Source: Streptomyces sp. Act143 (GTDB lineage Bacteria > Actinomycetota > Actinomycetes > Streptomycetales > Streptomycetaceae). Taken from it: DNA of 64,000 nucleotides. Made by a program: the position numbers and the translations under genes. The stretch's first letter is position 1; each line of letters starts with the position of its first letter. Of the stretch, positions 7,636 to 14,891 are shown piece by piece. The stretch is from positions 692,071 through 756,070 of the forward strand of contig NZ_QFRX01000001.1 in NCBI RefSeq assembly GCF_003143935.1, in the 5' to 3' direction. Under the pieces are notes generated by a model. The model was not told the origin of the DNA. It did not search any database and was given only the letters and a program-made list of their open reading frames with translations.

Positions 7636-10434
7636 GTGGGCGACGACAGTGTCACGGACCGGCGCGCACCCGCCGATGTCCCGCTCACCGGCCCGCGTCC
7701 GCGTCCGCCGCTGCAACGGCTGCGTCCGGACGAGGTCTTCGCGGCCCTCGACGTCTCGCCCCGCGGCCTGACCGCGCGGGAGGCGGAGCTGCGGCAGCGC
7801 CGCTACGGTCCGAACGAACTGCCGGCCCCGCGTCGCCAGGGGCTGGCCCGCCGGTTCTGGAGCCAGTTCACCGATCTGTTCGCGATCGTCCTGCTGGTGG
7901 CCGCGGGGCTGACCTTCGTCGCCTACACGCTCCAGGACCCGCGTGACACCGGCAATCTCCAGCTGGCCTTCGCGATCCTCGGGGTGGTCGTCCTCAACGC
8001 GGTGATCGGTTTCGTCCAGGAGTACTCGGCGGAGCGCACCGCCCAGACGTTGCAGGCCATGGTGCCGCACACGTGTGTGGTGCTGCGCGACGGTGAACGC
8101 CGGGAACTGCCCACCGCGGCGCTCACCCCGGGCGACGTGATCGTGCTGGAGGCCGGTGACGCCGTCCCGGCGGACTGCCGTGTCGTCGAGGCCCACGGAC
8201 TGACGGTGAACAACGCCTCCCTCACCGGGGAGAGCGCGGCGGTGGGCCGGGGCAGCGAGGCCACGGACGCGAGCGCGGTGCTCGACTCGCGCAACTGCGT
8301 GTTCATGGGCACCACGGCGGTCGCCGGATCGGGCAAGGCCGTCGTGTTCGCCGTCGGTGCCGACACCGAGTTCGGCAGGATCTTCCGGCTCACCCAGGAG
8401 GCTCCCGAGCAGAAGACGCCGCTGCAGCACCAGGTGGCCTCCATGGCCCGCCGGGTGGCGGCGCTGGCCGTGGCGATCGGCACGATCGTGCTGGCCGTGC
8501 GGCTCCAGTCCGGCCAGCCGCTGGTGTCGACGTTCGTGTTCGCGCTCGGGGTCATGGTGGCGCTGGTGCCCGAGGGCCTGCCCGCCACCCTCTCGGTGTC
8601 GCTGGCGATCGGCGTCCGGCGGATGGCGAACCGTCAGGCCCTGGTCAAGCGGCTGCTGGCGGTGGAGGCGCTCGGCTCCACGACCGTGATCTGCACCGAC
8701 AAGACCGGCACGCTGACGCAGGCCGAGATGACCGTCACGCGGGTGTGGAGCGGCGGCGGGACGCACGAGGTGTCCGGCATCGGGTACGCCCCCGTCGGCG
8801 CCGTCGCCGATCCGGGCCCCGTACGGGATCTGCTGCGTACCGGGGTGCTGTGCTCGGACGCCCGGCTGCTGCCGCCGGACGACGGGGCCGGCTGGCGGAT
8901 TCTCGGCGACACCACGGAGGGCGCGCTCCTCGTGGCGGCCGTCAAGGCCGGTCTGGACCCCGGCGCCGAGCAGACCGCCGCGCCCCGGATCGGCGAGTTC
9001 CCCTTCGACCCGGCCCGCAAGCTGATGAGTACCGTCCACCGCTTCCCCGAGGGCACCGTGGTGTGTGTCAAGGGCGCGCCGCAGGAGCTCCTGGCCCGGT
9101 GCACCCACCTCGCCGGCGGCGACACGGTCCGGCCGCTGACCGACGCGGCGCGCGCCTCGGTGTCGGCGGCGAACGACGCCATGGCCGCGCAGGGACTGCG
9201 CGTCCTCGGTGTGGCCCGGCGCCGGGCCGACGCCGTCCCCCGTGCCCTGGAGGAGGCCGAGTCCGCTCTGACGTTCCTGGGGCTGGTCGGCATGTTCGAC
9301 CCGCCGCGCGCGGAGGTCTCCGCCGCCGTGCGGGCCTGCCGCCGGGCCGGGATCCGCATCGTGATGGTGACCGGCGACCACCCGCTGACCGCGGAGGCCG
9401 TCGCCCGCCGGGTCGGCATCGTCACCCACCCGGCGCCGACAGTGGTGACGGGGTCCTCCCTCGACACCATGACCGGCGCCGCGCTCGACGCGCTGCTGGC
9501 GGAGCCGGGAGAGCTGCTGCTGTGCCGGGTCAGTCCCGAGCACAAGATGCGGGTGGTGGCCGCGCTCCAGGCGCGCGGCGAGGTCGTGGCGGTGACGGGC
9601 GACGGCGCCAACGACGCGCCCGCGCTCAAGCACGCGGACATCGGCGTGTCGATGGGCGCCTCCGGCACCGACGTGGCCCGCGAGGCGTCGGTCGTGGTGC
9701 TGCTCGACGACTCCTTCGCCTCCATCACCACGGCGGTGGAGCTCGGCAGGTCCGTCTACCGCAACATCGGCAAGTTCCTGACCTACCTCTTCAGCCACAA
9801 CATCGCCGAGCTCGTGCCGATCCTGGTCGCCACCTTCGTGGGCTTCCCGCTGGTGCCGCTGACCGCGGTGCAGATCCTCGCGATCGACCTGGGCTCCGAT
9901 GTGCTGCCCGCCCTGGCCCTCGGCGCGGAGCCGCCGGAGCCGGACACGATGGAACGCCCGCCCCGGGCCCGCCGTGAACGGCTGTTCTCCGCCGGGCTCG
10001 TCCGCCGGTTCCTGTTCCTCGGGATCGTCCAGTCGATCGGGGTGTGCGCGGTCTTCTTCTGGCAGGTGCACTCCTCCGGCATCCCGTACGCGGACTTCAC
10101 CAAGGACACCCCCGCCTACCACAAGGCGATCACCCTGACCCAGGCGGCCATCGTCGTCAGCCAGTTCTTCAACGCCCTGGCCGTGCGCACGGACCGCGAG
10201 AGCGTCTTCCGCGTCGGCCTGTTCTCCAACCCCCGGCTGCTCGCCGCGGGTTGCTTCGGCATCGCCCTGATGGCCGCGATCAGCTATGCGCCGCCCCTGC
10301 AGGCGGTGTTCCACACCGCGCCCATCGGCGTCGTCGACTGGGCGGTCCTGGTCGGCTTCGGGGTGCTGGTACTGGCCGCGGAGGAGACGCGCAAAGGGCT
10401 GCGGCGCGCTCGTCAGAAGGAGGAACGACCATGA
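7636..10434 (+). CDS. P2-type cation-transporting P-type ATPase
   Basis: A 932-residue P2-type ATPase. An N-terminal cation-ATPase domain (LTAREAELRQRRYGPNEL) and two membrane helices are followed by the actuator motif LTGES, then PEGLPA in helix M4. The phosphorylated Asp is D355 in DKTGT, the hinge is TGDGANDAPA near 652-662, and a six-helix C-terminal domain ends the protein. Helix M6 reads ILAIDLGSDVLPALALG, closer to the IDLG-D pattern of Na,K/H,K-type pumps than to the N-V-TDG of Ca pumps, so the transported cation is uncertain. M. tuberculosis ctpF is a DosR-regulon P2 ATPase. The GTG at 7636 has CGGAGG five bases upstream. The stop overlaps the next gene's ATG (ATGA), so it is translationally coupled to the TrkA-like pair. 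Confidence 0.85.
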   Translation: MGDDSVTDRRAPADVPLTGPRPRPPLQRLRPDEVFAALDVSPRGLTAREAELRQRRYGPNELPAPRRQGLARRFWSQFTDLFAIVLLVAAGLTFVAYTLQDPRDTGNLQLAFAILGVVVLNAVIGFVQEYSAERTAQTLQAMVPHTCVVLRDGERRELPTAALTPGDVIVLEAGDAVPADCRVVEAHGLTVNNASLTGESAAVGRGSEATDASAVLDSRNCVFMGTTAVAGSGKAVVFAVGADTEFGRIFRLTQEAPEQKTPLQHQVASMARRVAALAVAIGTIVLAVRLQSGQPLVSTFVFALGVMVALVPEGLPATLSVSLAIGVRRMANRQALVKRLLAVEALGSTTVICTDKTGTLTQAEMTVTRVWSGGGTHEVSGIGYAPVGAVADPGPVRDLLRTGVLCSDARLLPPDDGAGWRILGDTTEGALLVAAVKAGLDPGAEQTAAPRIGEFPFDPARKLMSTVHRFPEGTVVCVKGAPQELLARCTHLAGGDTVRPLTDAARASVSAANDAMAAQGLRVLGVARRRADAVPRALEEAESALTFLGLVGMFDPPRAEVSAAVRACRRAGIRIVMVTGDHPLTAEAVARRVGIVTHPAPTVVTGSSLDTMTGAALDALLAEPGELLLCRVSPEHKMRVVAALQARGEVVAVTGDGANDAPALKHADIGVSMGASGTDVAREASVVVLLDDSFASITTAVELGRSVYRNIGKFLTYLFSHNIAELVPILVATFVGFPLVPLTAVQILAIDLGSDVLPALALGAEPPEPDTMERPPRARRERLFSAGLVRRFLFLGIVQSIGVCAVFFWQVHSSGIPYADFTKDTPAYHKAITLTQAAIVVSQFFNALAVRTDRESVFRVGLFSNPRLLAAGCFGIALMAAISYAPPLQAVFHTAPIGVVDWAVLVGFGVLVLAAEETRKGLRRARQKEERP

Positions 10435-11090
10435 GGGTCATCATCGTGGGCTGCGGCCGCGTGGGGTCCGCGCTCGCTACCCGCCTGGCCGGCGAAGGGC
10501 ACGACGTGCGCGTCATCGACCGCGATCCCAGGACCAGCGGGCTGCTGCCCGGCGGGTTCCCCGGCCGGGTCCTGCACGGCAACGGCTTCAGCCGGGCGCT
10601 CCTGGAGGCGGCGGGCATCGAGCACGCCGACGCGTTCGTCGCGGTCACCTCGGGCGACAACACCAACATCGTCAGTGCCCGGACCGCGAAGGACACCTAC
10701 CGGGTGCCGATCGTCCTGGCCCGTATCTACGACCCGCGGCGCGCCGACATCTACCGGGATCTCGGCATCCCCACCATCGCGAGCGTGCGGTGGACGGTGC
10801 ACCGGATCCACCAGATGCTGCTGCACCGCCATCTCACCCCCGAGCTCGGCTTCGGCAACGGCGAGACCCTGGTGGTCCGTTCCGGACTGCCCCCGCATCT
10901 GACCGGCCGGCGGCTCGGCGAGCTGGAGGTCGACGGCGAGATCCGGCTGGTCGAGGTCACGCGTGGCGGACGGTCGTTCCTGCCGACGCGCAACACCCCG
11001 GCCGAGCCCGACGATCTCGTCACCTTCGCCGTGTCCGCCGAGGCGCTGTCCCGGCTGCGCGGCTTCCTCGACAAGGAGCTGGGCACATGA
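10431..11090 (+). CDS. TrkA-like NAD-binding (RCK) protein, first of pair
   Basis: A 219-residue TrkA-N/TrkA-C protein. The Rossmann motif GCGRVGSALA starts at residue 7, with the acidic dinucleotide-binding residue in VRVIDRD near 31, and a TrkA-C (RCK-C) domain occupies roughly 135-215. Such proteins gate potassium transporters or channels in response to NAD(H), ATP or cyclic di-AMP. Actinobacteria often carry them as an adjacent pair (CeoB/CeoC). The ATG at 10431 overlaps the ATPase stop by four bases and is preceded by AAGGAGGAACG. No TrkH/KtrB-type membrane subunit lies nearby, so either the distant Trk membrane protein or the coupled ATPase is the partner; the latter is inference. Confidence 0.85.
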   Translation: MRVIIVGCGRVGSALATRLAGEGHDVRVIDRDPRTSGLLPGGFPGRVLHGNGFSRALLEAAGIEHADAFVAVTSGDNTNIVSARTAKDTYRVPIVLARIYDPRRADIYRDLGIPTIASVRWTVHRIHQMLLHRHLTPELGFGNGETLVVRSGLPPHLTGRRLGELEVDGEIRLVEVTRGGRSFLPTRNTPAEPDDLVTFAVSAEALSRLRGFLDKELGT

Positions 11091-11743
11091 AGGTACTCAT
11101 CGCAGGCGCCGGGCGACTGGGCAGGCAGGTCGCCCAGGTCATGGCGGCCGCCCACAACCAGGTGACGGTCGTGGACCGGGACGACGGCCGTGTCGCGGCC
11201 CTGCGCGGGCAGCTGCCGGTGCGGCTGGAGACCGGCGACGCCTGTGAGCCCTCCGTGCTGGAGCGGGCCGGTGCCCACACCGCGGACCTGGTCATCGCCA
11301 CCACCGGCGAGGACGAGGACAACCTCGTCATCTGCCTGCTCGCCAAACGCCAGTTCGCCGTGGACCGGGTGGTGGCCCGGGTCAACGACACCGAGAACGC
11401 CTGGCTGTTCGACCAGAGCTGGGGCGTCGACGCCGCGGTGCCCGCCGCGATGCCCCTCGTCTCCCTGATCGAGGAGGCGACCGGCGCCACCGACACCGTC
11501 GCCCTGCTGCGGCTGAGCAAGGCGGGAGTGAACGTGATCGAGACGACCATCACGACCCGTTCCCGAGCGGCCGGAAGCGCCCTGTCCGACGTGGCGGTCC
11601 CGCCGGGCACGGTCGTGGCGGCGGTGCTGCGCGACGGCGCCCCCGTCGCTCCCGCCCCGGAGCTGGTGCTCGCGGCGGGCGACGAGCTGCTGGTGGTCTC
11701 GCACGCGGCGACCGAGGACGAGGTGCACGCGGCCTTCCAGTGA
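11087..11743 (+). CDS. TrkA-like NAD-binding (RCK) protein, second of pair
   Basis: A 218-residue TrkA-N/TrkA-C protein with Rossmann motif GAGRLGRQVA at residues 7-16, VTVVDRD near 28-34 and a TrkA-C domain in the last 75 residues. It resembles CeoC-type subunits (TGEDEDNLVICLLAKRQF) more than its neighbour does, so the two probably form a heteromeric RCK assembly. The ATG at 11087 overlaps the previous stop by four bases (ATGA), completing a three-gene translationally coupled unit with the P2 ATPase. A weak box variant at 11778-11791 follows it, before the next nitroreductase gene. Confidence 0.85.
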   Translation: MKVLIAGAGRLGRQVAQVMAAAHNQVTVVDRDDGRVAALRGQLPVRLETGDACEPSVLERAGAHTADLVIATTGEDEDNLVICLLAKRQFAVDRVVARVNDTENAWLFDQSWGVDAAVPAAMPLVSLIEEATGATDTVALLRLSKAGVNVIETTITTRSRAAGSALSDVAVPPGTVVAAVLRDGAPVAPAPELVLAAGDELLVVSHAATEDEVHAAFQ

Positions 11744-11896
11744 TCTCGACGGCGTACGCCCGCGCGAGCCCCCCGAGTTGGGCCGTACGGGCCGCAGGAG
11801 GGGACGGGTGGCTCCTCCCCCGCGGGTCGCCGCGGCACGACGATGGCGGCAGGACCGAGCAGGACCGACGCACGACAGACACGGAGGTGGTGCGGC

Positions 11897-12934
11897 ATGT
11901 CACGACCGGGCGTCACCGGGGTCGAAGGCTCCGCCACCGAGGCATCCCCCTCGTCCGGGGATTCCGGAATCGACCACGCGGCCACCCACTTGGTCCGCGC
12001 GGCCGTGACCGCGCCCTCGGTCCACAACACCCAGCCCTGGCTGTTCACCCGCCGCGAGGGGGAGCTCGACCTGTACGCGGACCCCTCCCGCCGGCTCCGC
12101 CTCACCGACCCGGACGGGCGGGAGCAGCTCATCAGCTGCGGCGCGGCGCTGTTCAACGTGCGCCTCGCCATGCGCCGTCTGGGGTTCGCACCGGTGCTGC
12201 GATCGTTTCCCGACCCGCGCGACCCATCCCGTCTCGCCCACATCGGCTGGGGCCCCCACGCCAGGCCGGGCACTGAAACCTCGCTGATGTACCGCTCGAT
12301 GCGGCAACGGCGCACGCACCGCGGCCCGTTCCAGCCGTTCCCGCTCTCGCGGCAGCTGGTCGGGGAGCTGCGCGCGCAGGCCCGGGCCGAGGGCGCCGAG
12401 CTGCGGACGATGGAGTCCGTTCATGCCCGGCGCCACCTCGCGGAGCTGGTGCGCACGGCCGAGGCCATCGATCGCGACGACCCCGGCCGGGTCGCCGAGC
12501 TGCTCCACTGGACACGGGCCGCCCACGGCGGATGCCCGGACGGCGTCCCGCTGGACGCCTGCACCACCGACCCCGACGGCACCGGCCTGGCCGGGCGCGA
12601 CTTCCTCCGTCTCATGTCCGCCCCGCCTGCCGCCCCCACGGTGAGCTGGCCGCCCGGTACGGGGCTCGTCGTGCTCCTCACCACGCGGCACGACACCCGG
12701 GAGGACTGGCTGCGCGCCGGACAGGCCCTGCAGCGGGTACTGCTGCACGCCACCACCCGCTGGACCGCGGCCGCCTTCCACACCCAGCCCCTCGAAATAC
12801 CGTGGTTGCGTGCCCAGTTGCGCACGGCGCTCGCCCTCGGCGACTTCCCCCAGCTGATCCTTCGCCTCGGTCACACCACCCGTGGCCGGACGATCCCGCG
12901 CCGCCCGGTCGACGCGGTCCTGACGGCGGGCTGA
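11897..12934 (+). CDS. Acg-like FMN-binding nitroreductase-family protein
   Basis: A 345-residue Acg-family protein, the fourth in the window. An N-terminal extension of about 25 residues rich in Ser and Gly precedes the family core; PSVHNTQPW is at residues 40-48, CGAALFNVRLAM near 93-104, DTREDWLRAGQALQRVLL near 274-291 and a TIPRRP tail ends it. It resembles the protein at 1063-2115 most. The ATG at 11897 follows ACGGAGGTGG. It is 153 bp downstream of the TrkA pair and may have its own promoter. A long inverted repeat at 13221-13262 lies about 290 bp downstream. Confidence 0.85.
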   Translation: MSRPGVTGVEGSATEASPSSGDSGIDHAATHLVRAAVTAPSVHNTQPWLFTRREGELDLYADPSRRLRLTDPDGREQLISCGAALFNVRLAMRRLGFAPVLRSFPDPRDPSRLAHIGWGPHARPGTETSLMYRSMRQRRTHRGPFQPFPLSRQLVGELRAQARAEGAELRTMESVHARRHLAELVRTAEAIDRDDPGRVAELLHWTRAAHGGCPDGVPLDACTTDPDGTGLAGRDFLRLMSAPPAAPTVSWPPGTGLVVLLTTRHDTREDWLRAGQALQRVLLHATTRWTAAAFHTQPLEIPWLRAQLRTALALGDFPQLILRLGHTTRGRTIPRRPVDAVLTAG

Positions 12935-13220
12935 AGGCCCCGGACGGTGACACCCTGCGCATGGTCCGGGCGAGAGGCCGAGCGGCCCCGACCGGGGTCC
13001 CTTTCGGCACATCCCTCACGCATATGCGCGCCGGACAATGGAGACGGCGCGGAGGCGGCACCCCCGGAGCCCCGCGCCGGGAACACTCCGGTGGATGGGC
13101 ACACCGGAGTGGCGTCCGCGGTTCGCGGCAGTGGCCGGACGCGTGCCCGCTCGGTGGACCGACCCGTGCGGGCACTTCCGTGCACGGCCCCCTCTCGGCG
13201 GCCCGGTCGCACCGGGGCGT

Positions 13221-13262
13221 CGCGCCACGCCCGTCTCCTCATGAGGCGACGGGCGTGGCGCG
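13221..13262. terminator. Strong bidirectional stem-loop
   Basis: Arms 13221-13235 (CGCGCCACGCCCGTC) and 13248-13262 are perfect 15-bp reverse complements around a 12-base loop containing the small palindrome CCTCATGAGG. It lies 6 bp past the stop of the leftward DUF1918 gene and also downstream of the rightward nitroreductase. The rest of the 333-bp gap 12935-13267 shows no gene. Confidence 0.75.
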
Positions 13263-13267
13263 GTGGC

Positions 13268-13504
13268 TCAGTTCGTGCCGGACGCTCCGCCTTCACCGGC
13301 CGGCATCCCCTGACCGTGGGCGACGTGGCGGATGTGCGCGTCGGGACCCGGGAACACCAGGGTGACCCGGTCCGTGTCCGACCAGTACACGTCGTACGGG
13401 GGCGTCCCGTCCTCGTGGTGAAGTCCGACGATCTCGCCGTCGCGCTTGGTGACGCCGGTGGTCGGGCTCTCGACGACGAGTACATCACCCAGTTGAGCTC
13501 GCAT
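13268..13504 (-). CDS. DUF1918 domain-containing small protein
   Basis: A 78-residue protein covering the whole DUF1918 domain (MRAQLGDVLVVES at the start, PPYDVYWSDTDRVTLVFPGPDA in the second half). The fold is predicted to be a small beta-barrel; function is unknown. M. tuberculosis Rv0569 is a DUF1918 protein of the DosR regulon, matching the theme of this window. The ATG at 13504 follows GGGTGGAGATC; the 23-residue in-frame extension upstream is atypical for the family. Two DosR-like boxes at 13597-13631 lie about 95-125 bp upstream. Confidence 0.85.
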   Translation of the reverse strand: MRAQLGDVLVVESPTTGVTKRDGEIVGLHHEDGTPPYDVYWSDTDRVTLVFPGPDAHIRHVAHGQGMPAGEGGASGTN

Positions 13505-13596
13505 GATCTCCACCCACTTCTCCGCAGGACTGCTCCTGCCCCCACGGTGGCACGGCTCGGCATTGCGCCGCATGGGCTCGAGAACCCGATCCCAGG

Positions 13597-13631
13597 GGGC
13601 CGAACGGCCCGCTTTCCGGGTCGTCCGGCCC
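13597..13631. promoter_or_regulatory. Two DosR/OsdR-like boxes upstream of DUF1918 gene
   Basis: GGGCCGAACGGCCC at 13597-13610 (strict pattern) and GGGTCGTCCGGCCC at 13618-13631 (relaxed pattern, no mismatch) have centres 21 bp apart. They precede the leftward DUF1918 gene and follow the stop of the gene at 13658, so they belong to the former. Confidence 0.65.
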
Positions 13632-13657
13632 GCGAACGGCCCTGCGTGGCTCAGCGA

Positions 13658-14503
13658 TCATTGCGCTTGATAGAGCTTCCGGTCGTCGAGGTCGTAGTAG
13701 TAGTTGGCTTCGGCTGTGTACGAAAGGGAAGCGAAGGACTTTCCCTTGTAATCGATCTCGGTCACGCCGCGCTCACCCCCGGAGATCCAGTGCAGACGTG
13801 CGGTCCAGGCCGCGTAGCCGCGGGTTCGCGTGGAGATGATGAATTGTTCGGGGTCACCGGATGACACCTTGTAGGGAAAACCTGGATTGTTCGGCTGCAC
13901 GACGTCCGTGTCGCAGTTGTCGCACAGCAGGCGCGCACGGGGCTTGGCCGCGTCCAGGTCGACGTCGTAGGTCCGTGCCGACATCCCGCTACCACATTGC
14001 GTTCCCATGGACACCAAATTGCCGGGCAACGTGCGATGGTGTCGCTTCATGACAATGTCGAGGCCGGTGAGGACGATCGCTTTCTCGTCGGCACCCTGCA
14101 CGGTGACTTGCACCTCGCCTCCCGTCGGCAGTTCGCTGCCCTCCGCGCGTAAGGTCCGGTCGATGACGTCGCCTCTCTCCCGGGGGGCGGTGCCGGCGAG
14201 CGCGTTCGTCAGTTTGCTCGCGACCCGCCACGGATCCCTGCGCCAGAGCCAGGTGTTGTAGGACTCGTCGTCATGGGTCATCACGGTGACGATCGGCTTT
14301 CCGGGCTGCGGCTCGGACTCCGAAAGACCCGAGAACAAAGACGCGCCGCCTTGCTGCAGCCATCCCCCGACCACGGAAACCGTGATCGCGGTCACCGCGG
14401 TGACGAATGCCGGTCTGCGCCACCACCTGACCTGGCTCACGACTCCACCGGCTCCTTCGCCGGAATCGTCGCCACTTGATGATCGCCCGCCCTCACCGCT
14501 CAC
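13658..14503 (-). CDS. Membrane-anchored protein of unknown function
   Basis: A 281-residue protein I do not recognise. After a Gly/Ser-rich acidic N-terminus comes a basic-aromatic stretch (RWWRRP), a single membrane helix at about residues 32-50 (FVTAVTAITVSVVGGWL), and an extracytoplasmic domain of about 230 residues. The domain has a CDNC pair and a further Cys (MGTQCGSGM), so disulfides are possible, and many aromatic residues near the C-terminus (YYYDLDD). The GC of this stretch looks lower than its neighbours, hinting at later acquisition. The ATG at 14503 is the first in frame; a GTG before VVSQVRWW could be the true start. The gene is divergent from the sulfide:quinone oxidoreductase at 14892. 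Confidence 0.65.
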   Translation of the reverse strand: MSGEGGRSSSGDDSGEGAGGVVSQVRWWRRPAFVTAVTAITVSVVGGWLQQGGASLFSGLSESEPQPGKPIVTVMTHDDESYNTWLWRRDPWRVASKLTNALAGTAPRERGDVIDRTLRAEGSELPTGGEVQVTVQGADEKAIVLTGLDIVMKRHHRTLPGNLVSMGTQCGSGMSARTYDVDLDAAKPRARLLCDNCDTDVVQPNNPGFPYKVSSGDPEQFIISTRTRGYAAWTARLHWISGGERGVTEIDYKGKSFASLSYTAEANYYYDLDDRKLYQAQ

Positions 14504-14770
14504 AGCATGCCCTTTCCGGTCTTTCCTGGACCCGCCACACTAGCGGCGCGCATATCGCCGATACGCGGGTTTCCCGACGCGGCTCCGGCACGGGAGGCAC
14601 TGGCGGGGCGCACGGCATCGGGCGCGCGCCCCGCCCCGTCCGAACGGGCAGCGCCCTTTCCGTCTTGGCTCGTTCTCGACCCCGGCATCGGCCGCGTATT
14701 GCCTCTCGGGCAATTACCGCCGGGAACATTTGCACCCTTTCCGCAGGCGGCCGTAACCTCTGCGGCACGA

Positions 14771-14784
14771 TACCCCCGGGGGTA
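14771..14784. promoter_or_regulatory. CsoR/CstR-type operator of the persulfide operon
   Basis: TACCCCCGGGGGTA is a perfect 14-bp palindrome of the form TACCC-N4-GGGTA, followed by an AT-rich stretch (AATTAAAGAAGCAAC), in the 388-bp space upstream of the sulfide:quinone oxidoreductase at 14892. Persulfide-sensing CstR and copper-sensing CsoR repressors bind such GC-tract palindromes. The downstream genes favour a CstR-like regulator, but no such gene is in the window. Confidence 0.6.
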
Positions 14785-14811
14785 ATTAAAGAAGCAACAA
14801 AACGGCCCGGA

Positions 14812-14823
14812 GGTCACGTGACC
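14812..14823. promoter_or_regulatory. 12-bp palindrome in leader of sqr gene
   Basis: GGTCACGTGACC is a perfect palindrome 69 bp upstream of the TTG start at 14892 and 28 bp downstream of the CstR-like operator. It resembles an E-box-like or TetR-type half-site pair; the binding factor is unknown. Confidence 0.35.
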
Positions 14824-14891
14824 CGTGCCGTCCATGATCCGAGCAAGCACCCGTCCGGCGCCCGAGCGCGCCTCACTGGAAGGAGCCCGTC

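Noticed and set aside
7571..7771. ATG-started frame overlapping the ATPase start
   Set aside because: Out of frame with the ATPase, no ribosome site of note, and it runs into the conserved cation-ATPase N-domain coding region.
7417..10314. A very long open frame on the minus strand opposite the P2 ATPase
   Set aside because: It is the usual high-GC antisense shadow: composition is rich in Arg, His, Gly and Asp, no domain is visible, and the plus-strand gene has all P-type ATPase motifs.
11778..11791. GGGCCGTACGGGCC before the nitroreductase at 11897
   Set aside because: One base off the dyad, like the variants at 22310-22323, 45273-45286 and 52922-52936. They may be weak sites, but I cannot separate them from background and did not list most of them as boxes.
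12975..12988. AGGCCGAGCGGCCC downstream of the nitroreductase
   Set aside because: One mismatch to the dyad and located just after a stop codon with no gene starting nearby.
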